A stretch of DNA of 64,000 nt from Thecamonas trahens ATCC 50062 (GCF_000142905.1 NW_013657630.1:192961-256960); one strand, 5' to 3'. Positions 41,901 to 53,000 are shown, numbered from the stretch's first letter. Numbers and translations: made by a program. Notes: generated by a model from the letters alone, not told the origin.

Positions 41901-44598
41901 TACGCCGCTGGATCTAGTGTCCAGCTCGTCGTCGCTGGCGTGTCGCGCACGGCGGCTGGACGGCACAACGTTTGACTGCCAGCTCTCGTGTGAGACGGGC
42001 GGCGCGGCTGGGTCGCAGCGTGAGTCGAACGGGTTCCTCTTTGTGACTGCGCGGGATGTGAGCTCGCAACGGGCGGCGTCTGTGCGCGCGTGCGAGTTTC
42101 TGCTTCGGTCGACGCCGTACGGGCTGTTTATGTGGGATCCGATGGAGGAGGAGGGCTGGTACTCGGAGGCTGTGTCTGACATCTTGGGCGTGCCAACATC
42201 GACGGATGCCTCGCCCGAGGCGCTGCTACAGCGGGCGCTGATGCCTGCGGACTGGATTGTGATCCAAGGCGCGCTGGAGGATCTCGCACGGCGGATGCAG
42301 GGCCGCGGGCGGCGGCGGCGGTCAACCAAGGGCGAATCGTGGCCGGTGTATGTGCACCCAAACTTGTCGGCGCGGTTTGGCAACAAGCTCACTATGGACA
42401 GTGTGCTTTCTGCGCATCCTGAGCTCCGCGAGCGGTCTATGGCACAGTCGCCGTGCTTTTCTGCGCTTGTGCGGATTAGCGCTGGGCGTGCTGTGCGGTA
42501 CGTTGAGCTGTGCGTGACGTACCGGAACGTGGTGCTTGCAGGCTCGCTCCACGACGTGACGGCGAGTGTGACACGGGCGCTGTCGATGGGCAGCGGCGAG
42601 GCTGAGCCGTCGTCGGGCGTTGTGCTCTCGCACCACTTTCTGGCCGAGGCCTCGCACGAGATTGTGATGCCGCTGCACGCGATCATCTCAGCGTCGACAG
42701 CACTTGCGGCTGCGGATGACGGCAACGAGCAGCAGATGCGATTTGCACAGTCTGTGGCGTCATGCGCGCGGCAGCTGCAGAGTCTGCTGTGGGACGTGAC
42801 GGTGTACTCGCGAATGGGCGAGGGCAAGCTTGTGTTCCAGTCGCATGCATTCGAGGTGCGGCCGCGGCTGGCGCACACTCTCGCGTTTGCGGTGGAGGCG
42901 TGCGCGGAGAAGGACGTGGAGCTTGCGGTTGTGGTCGACCCGCGGCTGCCGCAGACGCTCAAGGGCGACGGGTCGGCTCTGGCCAAGGTTGTGGAGAACG
43001 TGGTGCGGGCAGCGGTGCGGCGGACGAGTCAAGGTGTGGTTGTGGTGGAGGCGATGGCACAGGACCAGCTCGAGGCCGGGTCCGAGCTTGCCGCGTCGCT
43101 CCCTGCCACCGCGCAGGAGACAGACAGTGACGAGATCATGCTTGTGGTGCGCGTGGCCGAGACGTCGCCGGGCCTGTCCACGGCCGAGTCACAGGCGCTG
43201 CTGGGCCACATGCAGTCTGTGGGCGGCGGCGACACGCTTGCGCTCACCATCTGCCACCAGGTGGTGACGATGATGGGCGGGAAGCTTGGGGTGGCGAAGG
43301 AGGCCGAGACAAGCTCTGTGTGGTTCACGCTTCCGATGGAGGTTGTGGAGTCGTCGCTGACGTCGTCGGATTTGATGACAGTCTCGATGTCGCGGCAGGC
43401 CGAGCTCGATGGCGAGGGCGAGCGAAAGGGGCAGCGGGGCGGCGCAGCACTGGAGCTCGAGCCGTCGCTGGAGCGGGTGCTCCTCTTCCACCCTATCCCG
43501 GCGATGGTTTCTGCCCTCACGACGGTCTTCCGGGCACTTTCACTCGACTCGGTGGTGGCAACGTCGCGGGTGGAGTTTCTCTTCAAAGCGTCGACGGTGG
43601 GACGGCGAGGAACGGTATTTGTCATCGACGAAGGCTCGACGTCGCTCAACATGGCATGGGCGCTGTCCAAAGTGGCGGCAACGTACCCGGACGTGCCGAT
43701 GGTGCTGATGTGCTCGGAGAGCTCTGTGTACCGGTTCGAGGCGATGCTTGGACCGCTGGCGGCGACGGTGACCAAGCCGCTTACCTCGTTTGCGCTGCTT
43801 GAGGCGCTCCACGCAGTGAGTCGTGCGGTGGGCAAGGGCGGGGCGACGTCGCTGGCGGAAACACCAGGGACAAACGCCGTCTCTGAGTCGGACTTGATGA
43901 ACATGCTGCAGGCGGCGACGACCGAGTCGCTGTCGAATGACGGGTCGGACGTTCCAAACGGGTCACGGAAGCAGTCCAGAGGCTCCAATCGGCGGAAGAA
44001 GAAGCGGCGGCGGCGGCGGCGGACGTCCAAGGGTCTCGACGCCATGTCTGGCAAGAGCACGACCGAGGCTGCGGCAGGCGACTCGTCGCTCGCGCGCGAC
44101 ATGGTGGAGAACGGCAACCGCAGCGCGGGTGGAGCGAGCAAGGGCCACGTTCTGCTTGTGGAGGACGACACGGTGAACCAGATCATGGCGACGGTAATGA
44201 TTCAGGAAGTTGGGTTTACGGTCGACACTGCCGAGAACGGGCTGCAGTGCGTGGACAAGGTCCGGGCAGACAGCGAGGGCAAGATCGACATCATTCTTAT
44301 GGACTGCGTCATGCCCGAGATGGACGGGTACGAGGCGACCGAACTCATCCGCAAGATCGAGTCCGAATCGCATCCGCGGCGAGTCCCAGTCACCATCATT
44401 GCCTGCACCGCCCTCTCGCCGTCCGAGGTGCGATCGCGGTGCTTCCTCGCCGGAATGGATGACTTTGTGAGCAAGCCGATCCAGCACACGGCACTTGCAG
44501 ACAAACTCCACCTCCACATGCAGAAGCGGAAGAATCGCCTTCAGCCTGCTGTCATCAACGATGCGTCGTCGTCATCGACATCGGCCGTCGTGTCGTAA
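38986..44598 (+). CDS. Membrane-bound hybrid histidine kinase with degenerate catalytic domain and two receiver domains
   Basis: The 5' end is uncertain. The frame is open from upstream of 38986 (a GTG), and the first in-frame ATG is 39283, inside the first membrane block, so an upstream exon is likely. The N-terminal part has several membrane helices (about nt 39180-39660) and four more separated ones near 40340, 40805, 41100 and 41570, with helical extra-membrane loops between them. Two PAS-like domains follow (about 41740-42060 and 42090-42560). The dimerisation helix carries the phospho-His (EASHEIVMPLHAII, nt 42655). The ATPase domain is eroded: the N-box Asn is Ala (ENVVRAAVRRT), the G1 DxGxG reads ETSPGL and G2 reads GGDTLAL. 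A first receiver is degenerate (VLLFHPIP lacks the acidic pair; TKPL lysine kept). The final receiver is canonical (LLVEDDTVNQ, MDCVMPEMDG, CTA, SKP). Role: two-component phosphorelay sensing at a membrane; it may act as a phosphatase or scaffold if ATP is not bound. Confidence 0.88.
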   Translation: MASDSHACEHRRGVGLLGQRTPRRSTSNSHVNGRFLGNSGRLSEHNLDNEDDGEASGGGSGGWRSDSPLAQLAVNVIILATVPGAWACGQLPGHIRGPLMPFLAVGFVMALSLRVPRAYLLTYKCVTGAGGLVVTGLAGSPPLLAAAALVASGLLHAAAVPTFPLHPVTPATTAALMMLLGVFLGATAALGQIGMAIGVLAGAGAGLATFIYLVQLSWYMQAVRKLRSLVLRVPRLPAAHPELNAVFSGLDNAYQALCVAAVAVDDSLPRTAALSIARAPLAVWPDDVALQILALGIECSRSPPPLTQATKSALGRLRSAAALSSDAQLAMLAEKVLPTFKADHLLRMATRAVMSEPEDVLAAAESTFWLAIFDERPATEVVSAALEFAAARELSHVARPRTDLVRHTSPRPKSSPSLLSPQQQPSVMSLETTSAHMVSGQTPAERPRAALTVALAWWALAVFGLVLATALVFGHGLFARSARVAVEVSDATHMHEWAALHTTLHALSHAKRPAWLSEDGQELVASIADQVRAVAAALDRKHDAEWEALRMTEHISLGRLAAAVGKASSGNVSVMADALRVSGVGDLLASIQDARVLEADEPELGPVVGVGSVVALSAVLSLLALVISTVPDVIVVPALSQGAALMRKYMTQLRELAPSEVARRIRRSRAKCSASHAWDVPGKLPMALDAAALDDDEAALRTKALGVVVMLCCSAAVFGMLMVWTWSVHGMAARRCEAYASTLHTVSSTYAMALTAGATSRVRRGVYKAYELALEPATANLSSRWEMLAAVPYGIIAQHEQVTVLETLRPVAVYVAALEALGRASSVAPDEGTLSSLADAARTAVLEGLKAELAIEARVRWGALTLPAIALVLTGVAVWLQPLLAAHYWWLRRLEECNKALQALVPSSSGGAKRSSDISAELALNAFGDAALVCEYSSAVVMANAEAGRLFGASSPEELHGLLLSELVSDPSTPLDLVSSSSSLACRARRLDGTTFDCQLSCETGGAAGSQRESNGFLFVTARDVSSQRAASVRACEFLLRSTPYGLFMWDPMEEEGWYSEAVSDILGVPTSTDASPEALLQRALMPADWIVIQGALEDLARRMQGRGRRRRSTKGESWPVYVHPNLSARFGNKLTMDSVLSAHPELRERSMAQSPCFSALVRISAGRAVRYVELCVTYRNVVLAGSLHDVTASVTRALSMGSGEAEPSSGVVLSHHFLAEASHEIVMPLHAIISASTALAAADDGNEQQMRFAQSVASCARQLQSLLWDVTVYSRMGEGKLVFQSHAFEVRPRLAHTLAFAVEACAEKDVELAVVVDPRLPQTLKGDGSALAKVVENVVRAAVRRTSQGVVVVEAMAQDQLEAGSELAASLPATAQETDSDEIMLVVRVAETSPGLSTAESQALLGHMQSVGGGDTLALTICHQVVTMMGGKLGVAKEAETSSVWFTLPMEVVESSLTSSDLMTVSMSRQAELDGEGERKGQRGGAALELEPSLERVLLFHPIPAMVSALTTVFRALSLDSVVATSRVEFLFKASTVGRRGTVFVIDEGSTSLNMAWALSKVAATYPDVPMVLMCSESSVYRFEAMLGPLAATVTKPLTSFALLEALHAVSRAVGKGGATSLAETPGTNAVSESDLMNMLQAATTESLSNDGSDVPNGSRKQSRGSNRRKKKRRRRRRTSKGLDAMSGKSTTEAAAGDSSLARDMVENGNRSAGGASKGHVLLVEDDTVNQIMATVMIQEVGFTVDTAENGLQCVDKVRADSEGKIDIILMDCVMPEMDGYEATELIRKIESESHPRRVPVTIIACTALSPSEVRSRCFLAGMDDFVSKPIQHTALADKLHLHMQKRKNRLQPAVINDASSSSTSAVVS

Positions 44599-45032
44599 AC
44601 GAATCCACCGACGCTTATGCGCACTTGCTGCGTGTTTTTAGCCAGCGCTAGATGTGGTCATCATCAACAACCAGTCGTGTCTCCTCTGCAGCTGTTGTGG
44701 GAAGCTAGATCGAGTCGGCAGAGTCAGAAGCGGGACGAGAGTGTGTGCGAGTCGGCCAGCAGAGACAGTGTCGGTGTTTTTCTTTTCTCATTTTTTTCTC
44801 TATTTTTCCTTCCTCCCTCCCCGCATTGGCGAAAAGGGCACACAAATGCTATTATGGCGACTCTCCGGCGGCGGTGGCATTCATTTTGTGGCCAGGTGGC
44901 GAGGAGAGCGAGAGCGACAACGGGCACGGAAGGGGAGGGAGGGGAGGGGGGGGGGGGGGGACGGGGCAACACTTGACTCGAGCCAAAGCAAGAAGAGACA
45001 GAGAAAGGGTTCAGGGGAAAGTCTAGCTGGTC
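44599..45032. other. Intergenic spacer
   Basis: The spacer contains a T-rich tract (about 44778-44818) and a GGGGA/G13 cluster (about 44930-44962) upstream of SMC6. No gene is visible. Confidence 0.5.
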
Positions 45033-48000
45033 ATGCCCAAGCGTCGTGTCGATGACGTTGCGGAGGAAGAGCGCAGGTATGCCTCGGTGACCGCCGAGGT
45101 ACAAATGGCGGCTGAGAACAAAACGGGCCAAAGTGCCGGCGACGGCATTGGCGGTGCTGGCGGTAGTGCTGGCGGCGACGGCGGTGGTGGAGACGGTCGA
45201 CGTGTGCGACGGAAAACATTGGCAAAATCATCGACGGATCCATCGACGGACCCATCGACGGACCCATCGACGGACCCATCGACGGACCCATCGACTTCTG
45301 TGGCGCCGATGGATGTTGCCGCTGCTGGCGGTGGTCCTGCATCGTCGTCAAGCACGAGTACGAGGACGAGAGCAAGGACAGGGGCACGGTCTGGGGCTAG
45401 GCAAGGTGGGGGAGATGATGGCTTGGTGATGGCAAGTGGTGGGCAGGATCAGCAGGATCAGCATGTTGATCTTGATGATTTGGTCAAGGAGCGAATTGCC
45501 CACGCTGAGTTGGAGCGTGCGAAGCAGAAGCAAGCTCTGGCCCAGGCTCTTGCCAAGGACGGTACGGTTGTGTGTGTGTGTGTGTGTGTGTGTGTGTCTG
45601 TGTGTGTGTGTGTGTGTGTCTGTGTCTGTCTGTGTGTGTGCGGTCCGCATGGATCATGGCTTTGATGAAAGGGGATGGGAGTTGGGTGCGGGTGGAGGGT
45701 AGGCACTCGTACAGCACTAACTTGGATGATGAACTGTGTTGGGAACGTGTGGCGCGCACGCATCAGATGCCGAAGCTGCGGACGATGGCGATCCAAAAGC
45801 AGGCACTTATCCGCTTGACGCGCCCAAGGCCGGAGTGGTCGAGAACGTGACGATGTACAACTTTATGGCGTTCGACAAGCTGGAGGTGGACCTGGGGCCT
45901 AAAGTCAACTTTATCGCGGGCTCGAACGGGTCGGGCAAGTCAACGATTGTGACGGCGCTGATGGTGGGCCTGGGTGCGTCGGCGGCACGGACCGGGCGCG
46001 GGGCGTCGCTGACGGCACTGGTGGGCGAGTCTGACGAGACGGCGATTGTGCGCGTCCGGCTCAACAACCGTGGGCACGGGGCGTACCGGTTCGGAACGTA
46101 CGGTGAGAGCGTAACCGTGGAACGGATGCTGATCAAGGCGAACGGCGGGTCGCGGTACCGGCTGATGGGCGCGGATGGCAAGGCGAAGAGCAGGGAAGCC
46201 AAAGAGCTGCGGGCGATGCTCGACCACTTTTGCATCGACATCGAAAACCCGTACTGCGTCCTCGACCAGACGACGTCGGTCGAGTTTATGTCCAAGCACA
46301 CGCCAGTGGATCTGTACAAGCTGTTCTTTACCGGAAGTGGTCTCCAGAAGCTGGAGAGCAACGTGGAGTCTGCACGGCGCGATGTGACGCAGATGCGGCA
46401 GACGTACGACCACAAGGTTGCGCACGAGCGGCCAGAGATTCTGAAGAAGCGTGACGAGGCACGAGTCAAGTTTAATGCAATCAGGAGCCAGCGCGAACAG
46501 TTGCTCGCGCTCAACCAAGCCAAGAGAGGGTACGCGTGGGCTAGCGTGCGCGAGTTCGAGGTGTCGTGCGCCAAGCGGGCGACGAAGATGGAATCCATCA
46601 CCTTGAGCAAGTCTCGGCTCATGGCCAAGCTGAAAAAGTGCCAGGAGCGGCTGGAAGCGGCCCAGGCGGCCAATGGGAAGGCCGTGGCCAACATCGAGCG
46701 CATTGGCCAGGAGGTCAGGGCAACGACCGAGGCCGTCAAGCAGGCGCGAGATGACCTGCGGGTGGCGGAGCGTAGGAAGATGATGGTGAGCAGCAATCTG
46801 AGAGGGCACGAGGCGACTCTCAAGGACCTGTCGCTCGCAAAGGTGTCGTTTGAGCAGCAGATTGCCGCAATCGAGAACAAGATCTGCGCCAAGTCAGGCT
46901 CGCTTGCTGTGTACATGCAGCAGCAGGAGCGCGACAGCGTCTTGCTCGGCGAGGAACTGAGAGGAGCAAGCGCGGAGCTCGAGGCGACCAACGCGAGGTA
47001 CCAGAGCGTTTTGGCCGAGAAGCACGCTGTCAGTGCACTGATGGAGGAGGCCAAGAATGAGCACGCGTCTGCGAGGCGCGAGCTGTTGCACATCAAGGAC
47101 GAGAGGGCGCAGCTGGAGGCATCAGCCAACAAGCGACTGGCACGGTTTGCGCCGCGGCGCGGTGACGTGGTCCAGCTGGTGGCGATGATTGACAAGGCTG
47201 CGTCACGCGGCGAGTTTACCCAACATCCGCTGGGCCCGATCGGGCACATCATCAAGATACAGGGTGGGAGCAAGTGGCTGAAACCTGTGGAGCATCACTT
47301 GAGCAAGGAGCTCATGGCGTTTGTAGTGGCAACGCGGGAAGACGAGGGGCTGGTGTGGAAGCTGTCGCGCGCGTGTGGGTACATGGCCAAGGTAACGACG
47401 ATCCGGACGGCGTTCCGCGACGAGGTCTACGACACGCGCAGCCGGCGGCCAGGCCAGGGCATCCTCACCATGCTCGACGTGATCCGCGGCCCGGCTGTGA
47501 TTCTCAACGTGCTCATCGACATGTGCAGCATCGAAGCGCACGCGCTGGTCGAGACGTCCAGCGACGGCAAGGCATTGATGCACACCGGGAGCGCGAGCCG
47601 GCGAGCGAATGTCCGCGCTGCGTGGACGCCCAAAGGCAACAGGTTCGAAAATCGGAACGGTAGTAAGATACATTACCGGGCCCACAACCGAACGCTGCTG
47701 CTCGGCTCGATGTCGTCGTCGCTCGAGGGACTCAAGAAGCGGGCGGCCGAGGCTAGCGCGGCCAGGGAGCAGGCGGCCGAGAGCTTGCGGAGCATGCAGG
47801 CCAGAAGCGACGCCCTGGGGCACATGTTGACGAACGCCAAGCGTGAGCGGGATCAGGCCACCACTAAGGTGACTTCGCTCGAGAAACAGCTGGAGAAGTT
47901 GACCGAGACCGACGACTCGCTGCTCGGCGACGACCTTGCCTCGGAAAAGTCGCATCTTGAGCTCGTGCTGTTGCGTTTGGCAAAGGTCCAGGCGGCGGTT

Positions 48001-48947
48001 GAGGAGCAGCGGGCAAAGCTGGATGAGGCCGAGGCTGAGGCGGTGAGTGCGAAGAAGCAAATCAAGGAGCTTTCGGCGCATCGGACGGAGATGGCCAACG
48101 AGACGCGTGCGGCCAATGAGGAGGTCTACAAGGCGACGGAGGCTCTGGTCTCTGCAGACCACAAGTTGAAGAGCTACCAGGCGAAGCTAGAGAAGAACAA
48201 CCAGAAGCACAGTGTTACAAAGGCCTCTCTCTTGGAGTTGGAACGCAAGGTGAAGGACATGATCAAGGCTGCGCAGAAAATGGGCGAGCGCGTCGAGACG
48301 AAGCTCAGCCAGAGCGAGGCACGAGACGAGGTGGTGCGGCTTAAGGAACACCTCAAGCGGCATCGCGACAGCTACGGCGACACGGCGACGATTTTGGCCA
48401 ACTATCGCAGCTGGCGTGCTCGGGTGACGTCCATCGACAAGCACCTCGCCGAGGTCATGGCCGACATGGATGCGCTGGAGGCAACGATCAAAGAGCTCGA
48501 GAAGCGCAGAGACAAGTACAAGCGTCAGGCCAAGGGCAAGATCCATCGGCTTTTGGCCGTCTGCTCCAAGTCTCGGCGTTTGTGGGTGAGCTCGACTTTG
48601 ACGACGACAGGCGCAAGCTCAACCTGCTGGTCGCGGTCAACAACTCGCGTGACGGGACGAAGCGGCCGGTCAAAGACCTCTCTGGAGGTGAGCGGTCGAT
48701 GGTCATGGTCGCGTACCTCCTTTCGCTCTGGCATGTCATCGGTGGGCCGTTTGGCGTCATGGACGAGGCCGACGTCTTTATGGACGTCGCCAACCGAGCG
48801 GTATCCATGGAGATCATGGTCAAGATGACCCGCAAGCAAGTCGGCATGCAGACCATCTTTCTCGTGCCTGACGCCACAAACGTGCCAACCGGCGAGGGCA
48901 ACGACGACGTCACCATGTTTGTCATGCCTGGCCAGGCGCAGCGGTAA
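45033..48947 (+). CDS. SMC6: SMC6, structural maintenance of chromosomes subunit (two exons; frameshift near the 3' end)
   Basis: Exon 1 (45033-45561) encodes a disordered head with an (STDP)n repeat. The intron has donor G|GTACGG, a long (GT)n tract and a CTAAC branch-like site near 45716. Acceptor CATCAG at 45766 is preferred; AAGCAG at 45801 is phase-compatible too. Exon 2 carries the N-terminal ATPase half with VTMYNFMAFDKLEV, Walker A AGSNGSGKST (45919-45948) and SMC6-specific sequence (LDHFCIDIENPYCVL). A coiled coil, the hinge (HPLGPIGHIIKI ... FRDEVYDTRSR ... LIDMCSIEAHALVET) and a second coiled coil follow. The C-terminal ATPase half is in another frame (48582-48947): GELDFDDDRRK, signature LSGGERSMVMVAY, Walker B FGVMDEADVFMD. 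The switch lies at about 48500-48570 and needs one extra base. SMC6 pairs with SMC5 in the complex for recombination repair and replication-fork stability. Confidence 0.93.
45234..45297 (+). repeat. 12-bp tandem repeat coding (STDP)n
   Basis: About five copies of a 12-bp unit (CCATCGACGGAC) in exon 1 of SMC6 encode Ser-Thr-Asp-Pro repeats. This segment is outside the conserved SMC domains. Confidence 0.9.
45571..45645 (+). repeat. (GT)n microsatellite inside the SMC6 intron
   Basis: A GT dinucleotide run with CT interruptions begins about 9 nt after the splice donor and fills a third of the intron. Confidence 0.9.
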
Positions 48948-49057
48948 ATATGTGGCCGATGCGTGGGTGGAGAGAGGCCCAATCGCCCTCGTTTCCTGAG
49001 CTGATCTGGCGGCAGCTGCTGTGGCCGATGCGAGCGTGCTGATGCCAAGGTGGACGC

Positions 49058-49510
49058 CTACTGAATGGCCATAATGCGACCCCATGACATAAAGAGGTAG
49101 ACCGCAGCTGTTGCAGTCCCCCAGATAGCGGCACTCCAGCCAGGCATGGGGAACTCGCCCGATGTGTATGAGGCCGAGAGGACAACACCAAAGAGTGAGC
49201 CGAGGGCCAAACCAGTAAATGCACCGACGATAGCAAAGCCAAAGGGAAAGAGTAGTGCAGAAAGATGCTCACGAAACGTATATAACGCCACACATCCAGC
49301 CATAAAGTAGATCTGTCCCGATGGCATTCCATAATTTCCATAATGAGTATACCCATGCCCATCATGCATGACATGACGTAGTGCCTCTCCCCCGACTCTC
49401 TCTCTCTCTCTAACACATACTGTTGTGCACACCACAAGCACCCACACCATGACATGGACCCAGATGTCAGTGAACGACACCAGAGTTCGGGAGAAGATGT
49501 CGTCGAGCAT
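49058..49510 (-). CDS. TMEM170-family small membrane protein (two exons)
   Basis: Exon 1 is 49510-49421 (30 codons) and exon 2 is 49312-49058, joined in phase 0, giving 114 aa. The 108-nt intron has a textbook donor ACA|GTATGT and acceptor ATCGGGACAG. It is a multiple of three without stops, so an unspliced frame also looks open. Splicing joins VMVWVLVVCTT to IYFMAGCVALYTFREH, rebuilding the first TMEM170 helix (W-x-VLV ... AG-x-xAL-x-TFR-x-H). Two further helices follow (FGFAIVGAFTGLALGSLFGV and AAIWGTATAAVYLFM). TMEM170 proteins are ER/nuclear-envelope proteins that influence ER shape; length and helix layout fit the family (about 120-145 aa). It converges on SMC6 with 110 bp between stops. 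Confidence 0.82.
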   Translation of the reverse strand: MLDDIFSRTLVSFTDIWVHVMVWVLVVCTTVCVRERERVGGEALRHVMHDGHGYTHYGNYGMPSGQIYFMAGCVALYTFREHLSALLFPFGFAIVGAFTGLALGSLFGVVLSASYTSGEFPMPGWSAAIWGTATAAVYLFMSWGRIMAIQ

Positions 49511-50046
49511 GTGGCTCTCTCTCCCGCCACCGCTACCGCCTCTTCTGCCTGCGAGCTAGCGGCTCTGTTGGGGGGGGGCGGCAGTAGAGGGCTTGTCGTC
49601 GCTGCCACTATGAACACTACGAGAAACAATCGAGAGTTGATGAGTGCAACAAGAGACAATCGATGAGGCTGTGAACGATAACCTTAACGTGTCACAATCG
49701 ATGGACGATCGCGATCGATAAGACCAACGTGCTACAATCGATAAACGATAAAACTGACGTGCTACAATCGATATACGATAAAACCAACGTGCTACAATCG
49801 ATGTACGATAAAACCAACGTGCTACAATCGATAAAACGCTGTCTCAGGTCAGTTGCAACGCTGGCGAAGCGACGGCAGTCGACTCCCCCCCTCACCTCTC
49901 CCCCCCCCNNNNNNNNNNNNNNNNNNNNNNNNNNNNNNNNNNNNNNNNNNNNNNNNNNNNNNNNNNNNNNNNNNNNNNNNNNNNNNNNNNNNNNNNNNNN
50001 NNNNNNNNCCCCCCCCCCCCCCCCCCCCCCTTCCACCGCCCAAACC
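49511..50046. other. Intergenic region with 30-bp repeats and an assembly gap
   Basis: The region includes a 30-bp tandem repeat (49691-49850), a C-rich stretch, a 100-N gap (49909-50008) and a further C20 run ending about 18 bp before the next start codon. No gene is visible. Confidence 0.7.
49691..49850. repeat. 30-bp tandem repeat with ATCGAT core
   Basis: Three well-matched 30-bp units (GCTACAATCGAT-NN-ACGATA plus AAACCAACGT) lie at 49731-49820, preceded by a diverged 40-bp copy (49691-49730) and followed by a partial one. Each unit contains the palindrome ATCGAT with a two-base variable position after it. Confidence 0.9.
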
Positions 50047-53000
50047 ATGGGGAAACAAGCAGAATACCTTCTGGTGTTCTTCTTTCTCGTAACCACCCTC
50101 CAGCAACATGTGTGGGCAGGCTCTGCTTCCTTCTCATGCACACCATACACAGACAACGTCCTCACAACAGCCACAGGTACCATTGCTTTTGTACGTGCTT
50201 GCTGTCCGGTCGATGCGTCGAACAACAGCCTTTCTCCCCGCCCCACCCGCAGCCCCCACCCCCTGTCCTCCTACGCTCGGTATACCTGTTACACCCCCTT
50301 CAAACTACCCTATGAGGTATATACCATGCCGATATTCCTCGATGATACCTTTTTTTAGACTCTGACAATGGCTATCCCACACCGTAGCGTGTCCAAGCCA
50401 TGGCCGTCCCTCGCGACTCGGTGTCGGTTCCGAGCGGATGAACCATTCGTTTGGTGGACGAAAGGCTTTTTTTTGTCTTCTTTGCCGGTGCGAAACCATC
50501 AAGGAATTTGCTGGTGCCAGGTGCTCGTGTTCCACACACCACCAAAGTCATATAACATCGGTGAGGGGTGGGGGGGGGGGATATATGGTGGTGGCAAAGA
50601 GTGATGGCGGGAATATCAAAATATTTCCGAGTTCTGGGCTCTCTGTCTTGCTCGCCAGACGATGCGTGGCCGTTGGTGGTTTTTTTTTTTTTGCACACGG
50701 CGCGTTCCGCACACAGCACGCCGTCGTTGTTGACTCGACCTCGCGTTCTGTATCGACCTCCCTGGCGCATTCCACTCGCCATTGCTTTGCGCCATATCGC
50801 CCCTGCCACAGCAAGCTCCAGTCGAAGCGATTTGGCTCATCGATCGAGCGCATCCACGTGGTTTGATGCCGTTTTTTTATTCCCTCCCTCCATTCTCATC
50901 TTCTCACTCACCATCTAACAGGGCACGTATGCGGCCGAGTCTCGTTGTTTCTGGCGTGTCCAACCATCCACTGCAGGTGCGACGGACAAGATTCAGCTCA
51001 CCATCAACTCGTTCGACCTCGAGTCCCTCTTTGACTACATCATGATCTACGATGGCGACAACGCGGCCGCACCGGTCATCGGCATGCTCTCCGGCACTAC
51101 GCCGTCGACAACTGTGTTTGTTAGTTCGGGCCCGTCGATGTATGTCGGCCTGTATGCCGACTCGGGGACCTTTGGCGCCGGCGTCGACTTTGACTACGTC
51201 GTGGTCAGCTCGGCCGCAACAACGACACTCGGCCCATTCCGCCACTGCGGGACCGAGATCACCGCCGCCAGTGGAACCATCGGCGTTCCTGCGGTCGGCC
51301 ACGAGTACTATCCGCCGTTTCTCGAGTGCATCGTCACACTCACTGTCCCCAGCGGCGCTGTCGAGCTCTCGTTCCCTTTATTCTCCATTGAGGCCGACTT
51401 TGACCTGCTACGCGTCTTTGACGGACCGACCATCCAGTCCGACATGATCGGCGCGTGGTCAGCAACGCCGCCACCAGCGAGTGTCAAGGCCTCGCAAGCT
51501 TCGGTAACCCTCTATTTCATGTCCGACTACGAGACCTTTGACCTCGGGTTCCAAGTATCCTGGAGCTCAGGCGCTGGCGCCGCAGCGCCCACGCCGGCCT
51601 GCGCCGGCCTCACCACTGTCACCTCGACTGGAGTCTCCATCGAGTCGCACACGCCGTACACCGGCAACTACGCACCGTACTCGCACTGCGCCTGGCACCT
51701 CACCTCGGTCGATGCCACCAAGCTCGTCTCGATCACCTTCTCTACCTTTGTCACCTTGGACGACACTGACTACGTCTACTTTTATGATGGGCCGGACGAC
51801 AAATCGCCGCTCGTCACCGCCTGGTCGGGCACTCACTCGGGGAGACCATTCGCTCGCTCTCTGGACCGTACCTTTACATTGTTTTTGACGCTGATGACTT
51901 TGGCCAGTTTGCAGGCTTTACCGGCTCATGGTCGCTGGTCCCTGCCTCGCCTGCCCCGCCCGCGCCGCCTCCAGACGGGCCCAACTGCGTTGGCCACCAA
52001 CGAATCACCGTCCCGCCTGGCGGGTCAGGCACGATCTCAATGCCCGACCCTATCACCTCGGCCAACTACGCCCTTAATCTGCTCTGCTCCTGGACGCTTG
52101 TCGCCGCCTCGGGCACCATCCGCATCACCTACACCATCCACGACCTCGGCGGGGGTGACTACTGCAGCATCAAGGACGGCGAGCGGCTCAACTCGGTCCC
52201 GCAGGTAACCACTATCTCCTCCTCGGTCCCCTTTGTCTTTGAAACGACAGGCAGCACGGCGACCATTGACTTTGTCTCGGACTCGGGCGGCAGCTCCGAT
52301 GGCTTTGTCTTCAACTACGACAACATCCTTCCCCCGGCGCCGCCTCCACCACCCAACCCACCGCCACCGAGTCCGCCACCGCCGCCCTCTCCGCCACCGC
52401 CACCCTCTCCACCGCCGCCACCCTCTCCACCGCCGCCGCCGAGCCCACCGCCACCGCCCTCTCCGCCACCGCCACCCTCTCCGCCGCCACCGCCCTCTCC
52501 GCCGCCGCCACCCTCTCCACCGCCGCCGCCGAGCCCACCGCCACCACCCTCTCCGCCACTTTTCACCCTCTCCGTCGCCGCCGCCGCCGCCTCTTTTGTC
52601 CACCGCCACCACCCTCCCCGCCGCCGCCGCCCTCTCCACCGCCGCCGCCGTCTCCGCCGCCGCCGCCGTCTCCGCCGCCGCCGTCTCCGCCGCCATCGCC
52701 TTCCCCGCCGCCGCCACCTTCTCCGCCGCCGCCGCCCTCTCCTTCTCCGCCGCCACCGCCCTCGCCGCCGCCGCCACCACCATCGCCGCCGCCACCGCCC
52801 TCGCCGCCACCAGCGATCCCGTCCCCACCACCACCACCCTCCCCTCCTCCGCCTCCTTCTCCACCACCTTCCCCACCGCCGCCGCCCTCGCCGCCGCCGC
52901 TACCACCACCGTCCCCGCCTCCCCCACCCCCTCCATCGCCATCGCCGCCACCCCCCTCTCCGCCGCCATCTCCGCCGCCGCCACCGTCACCGCCGCCACC

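Noticed and set aside
49691-49850. CRISPR-like array
   Set aside because: The units are contiguous 30-bp tandem repeats without unique spacers, and the genome is eukaryotic.
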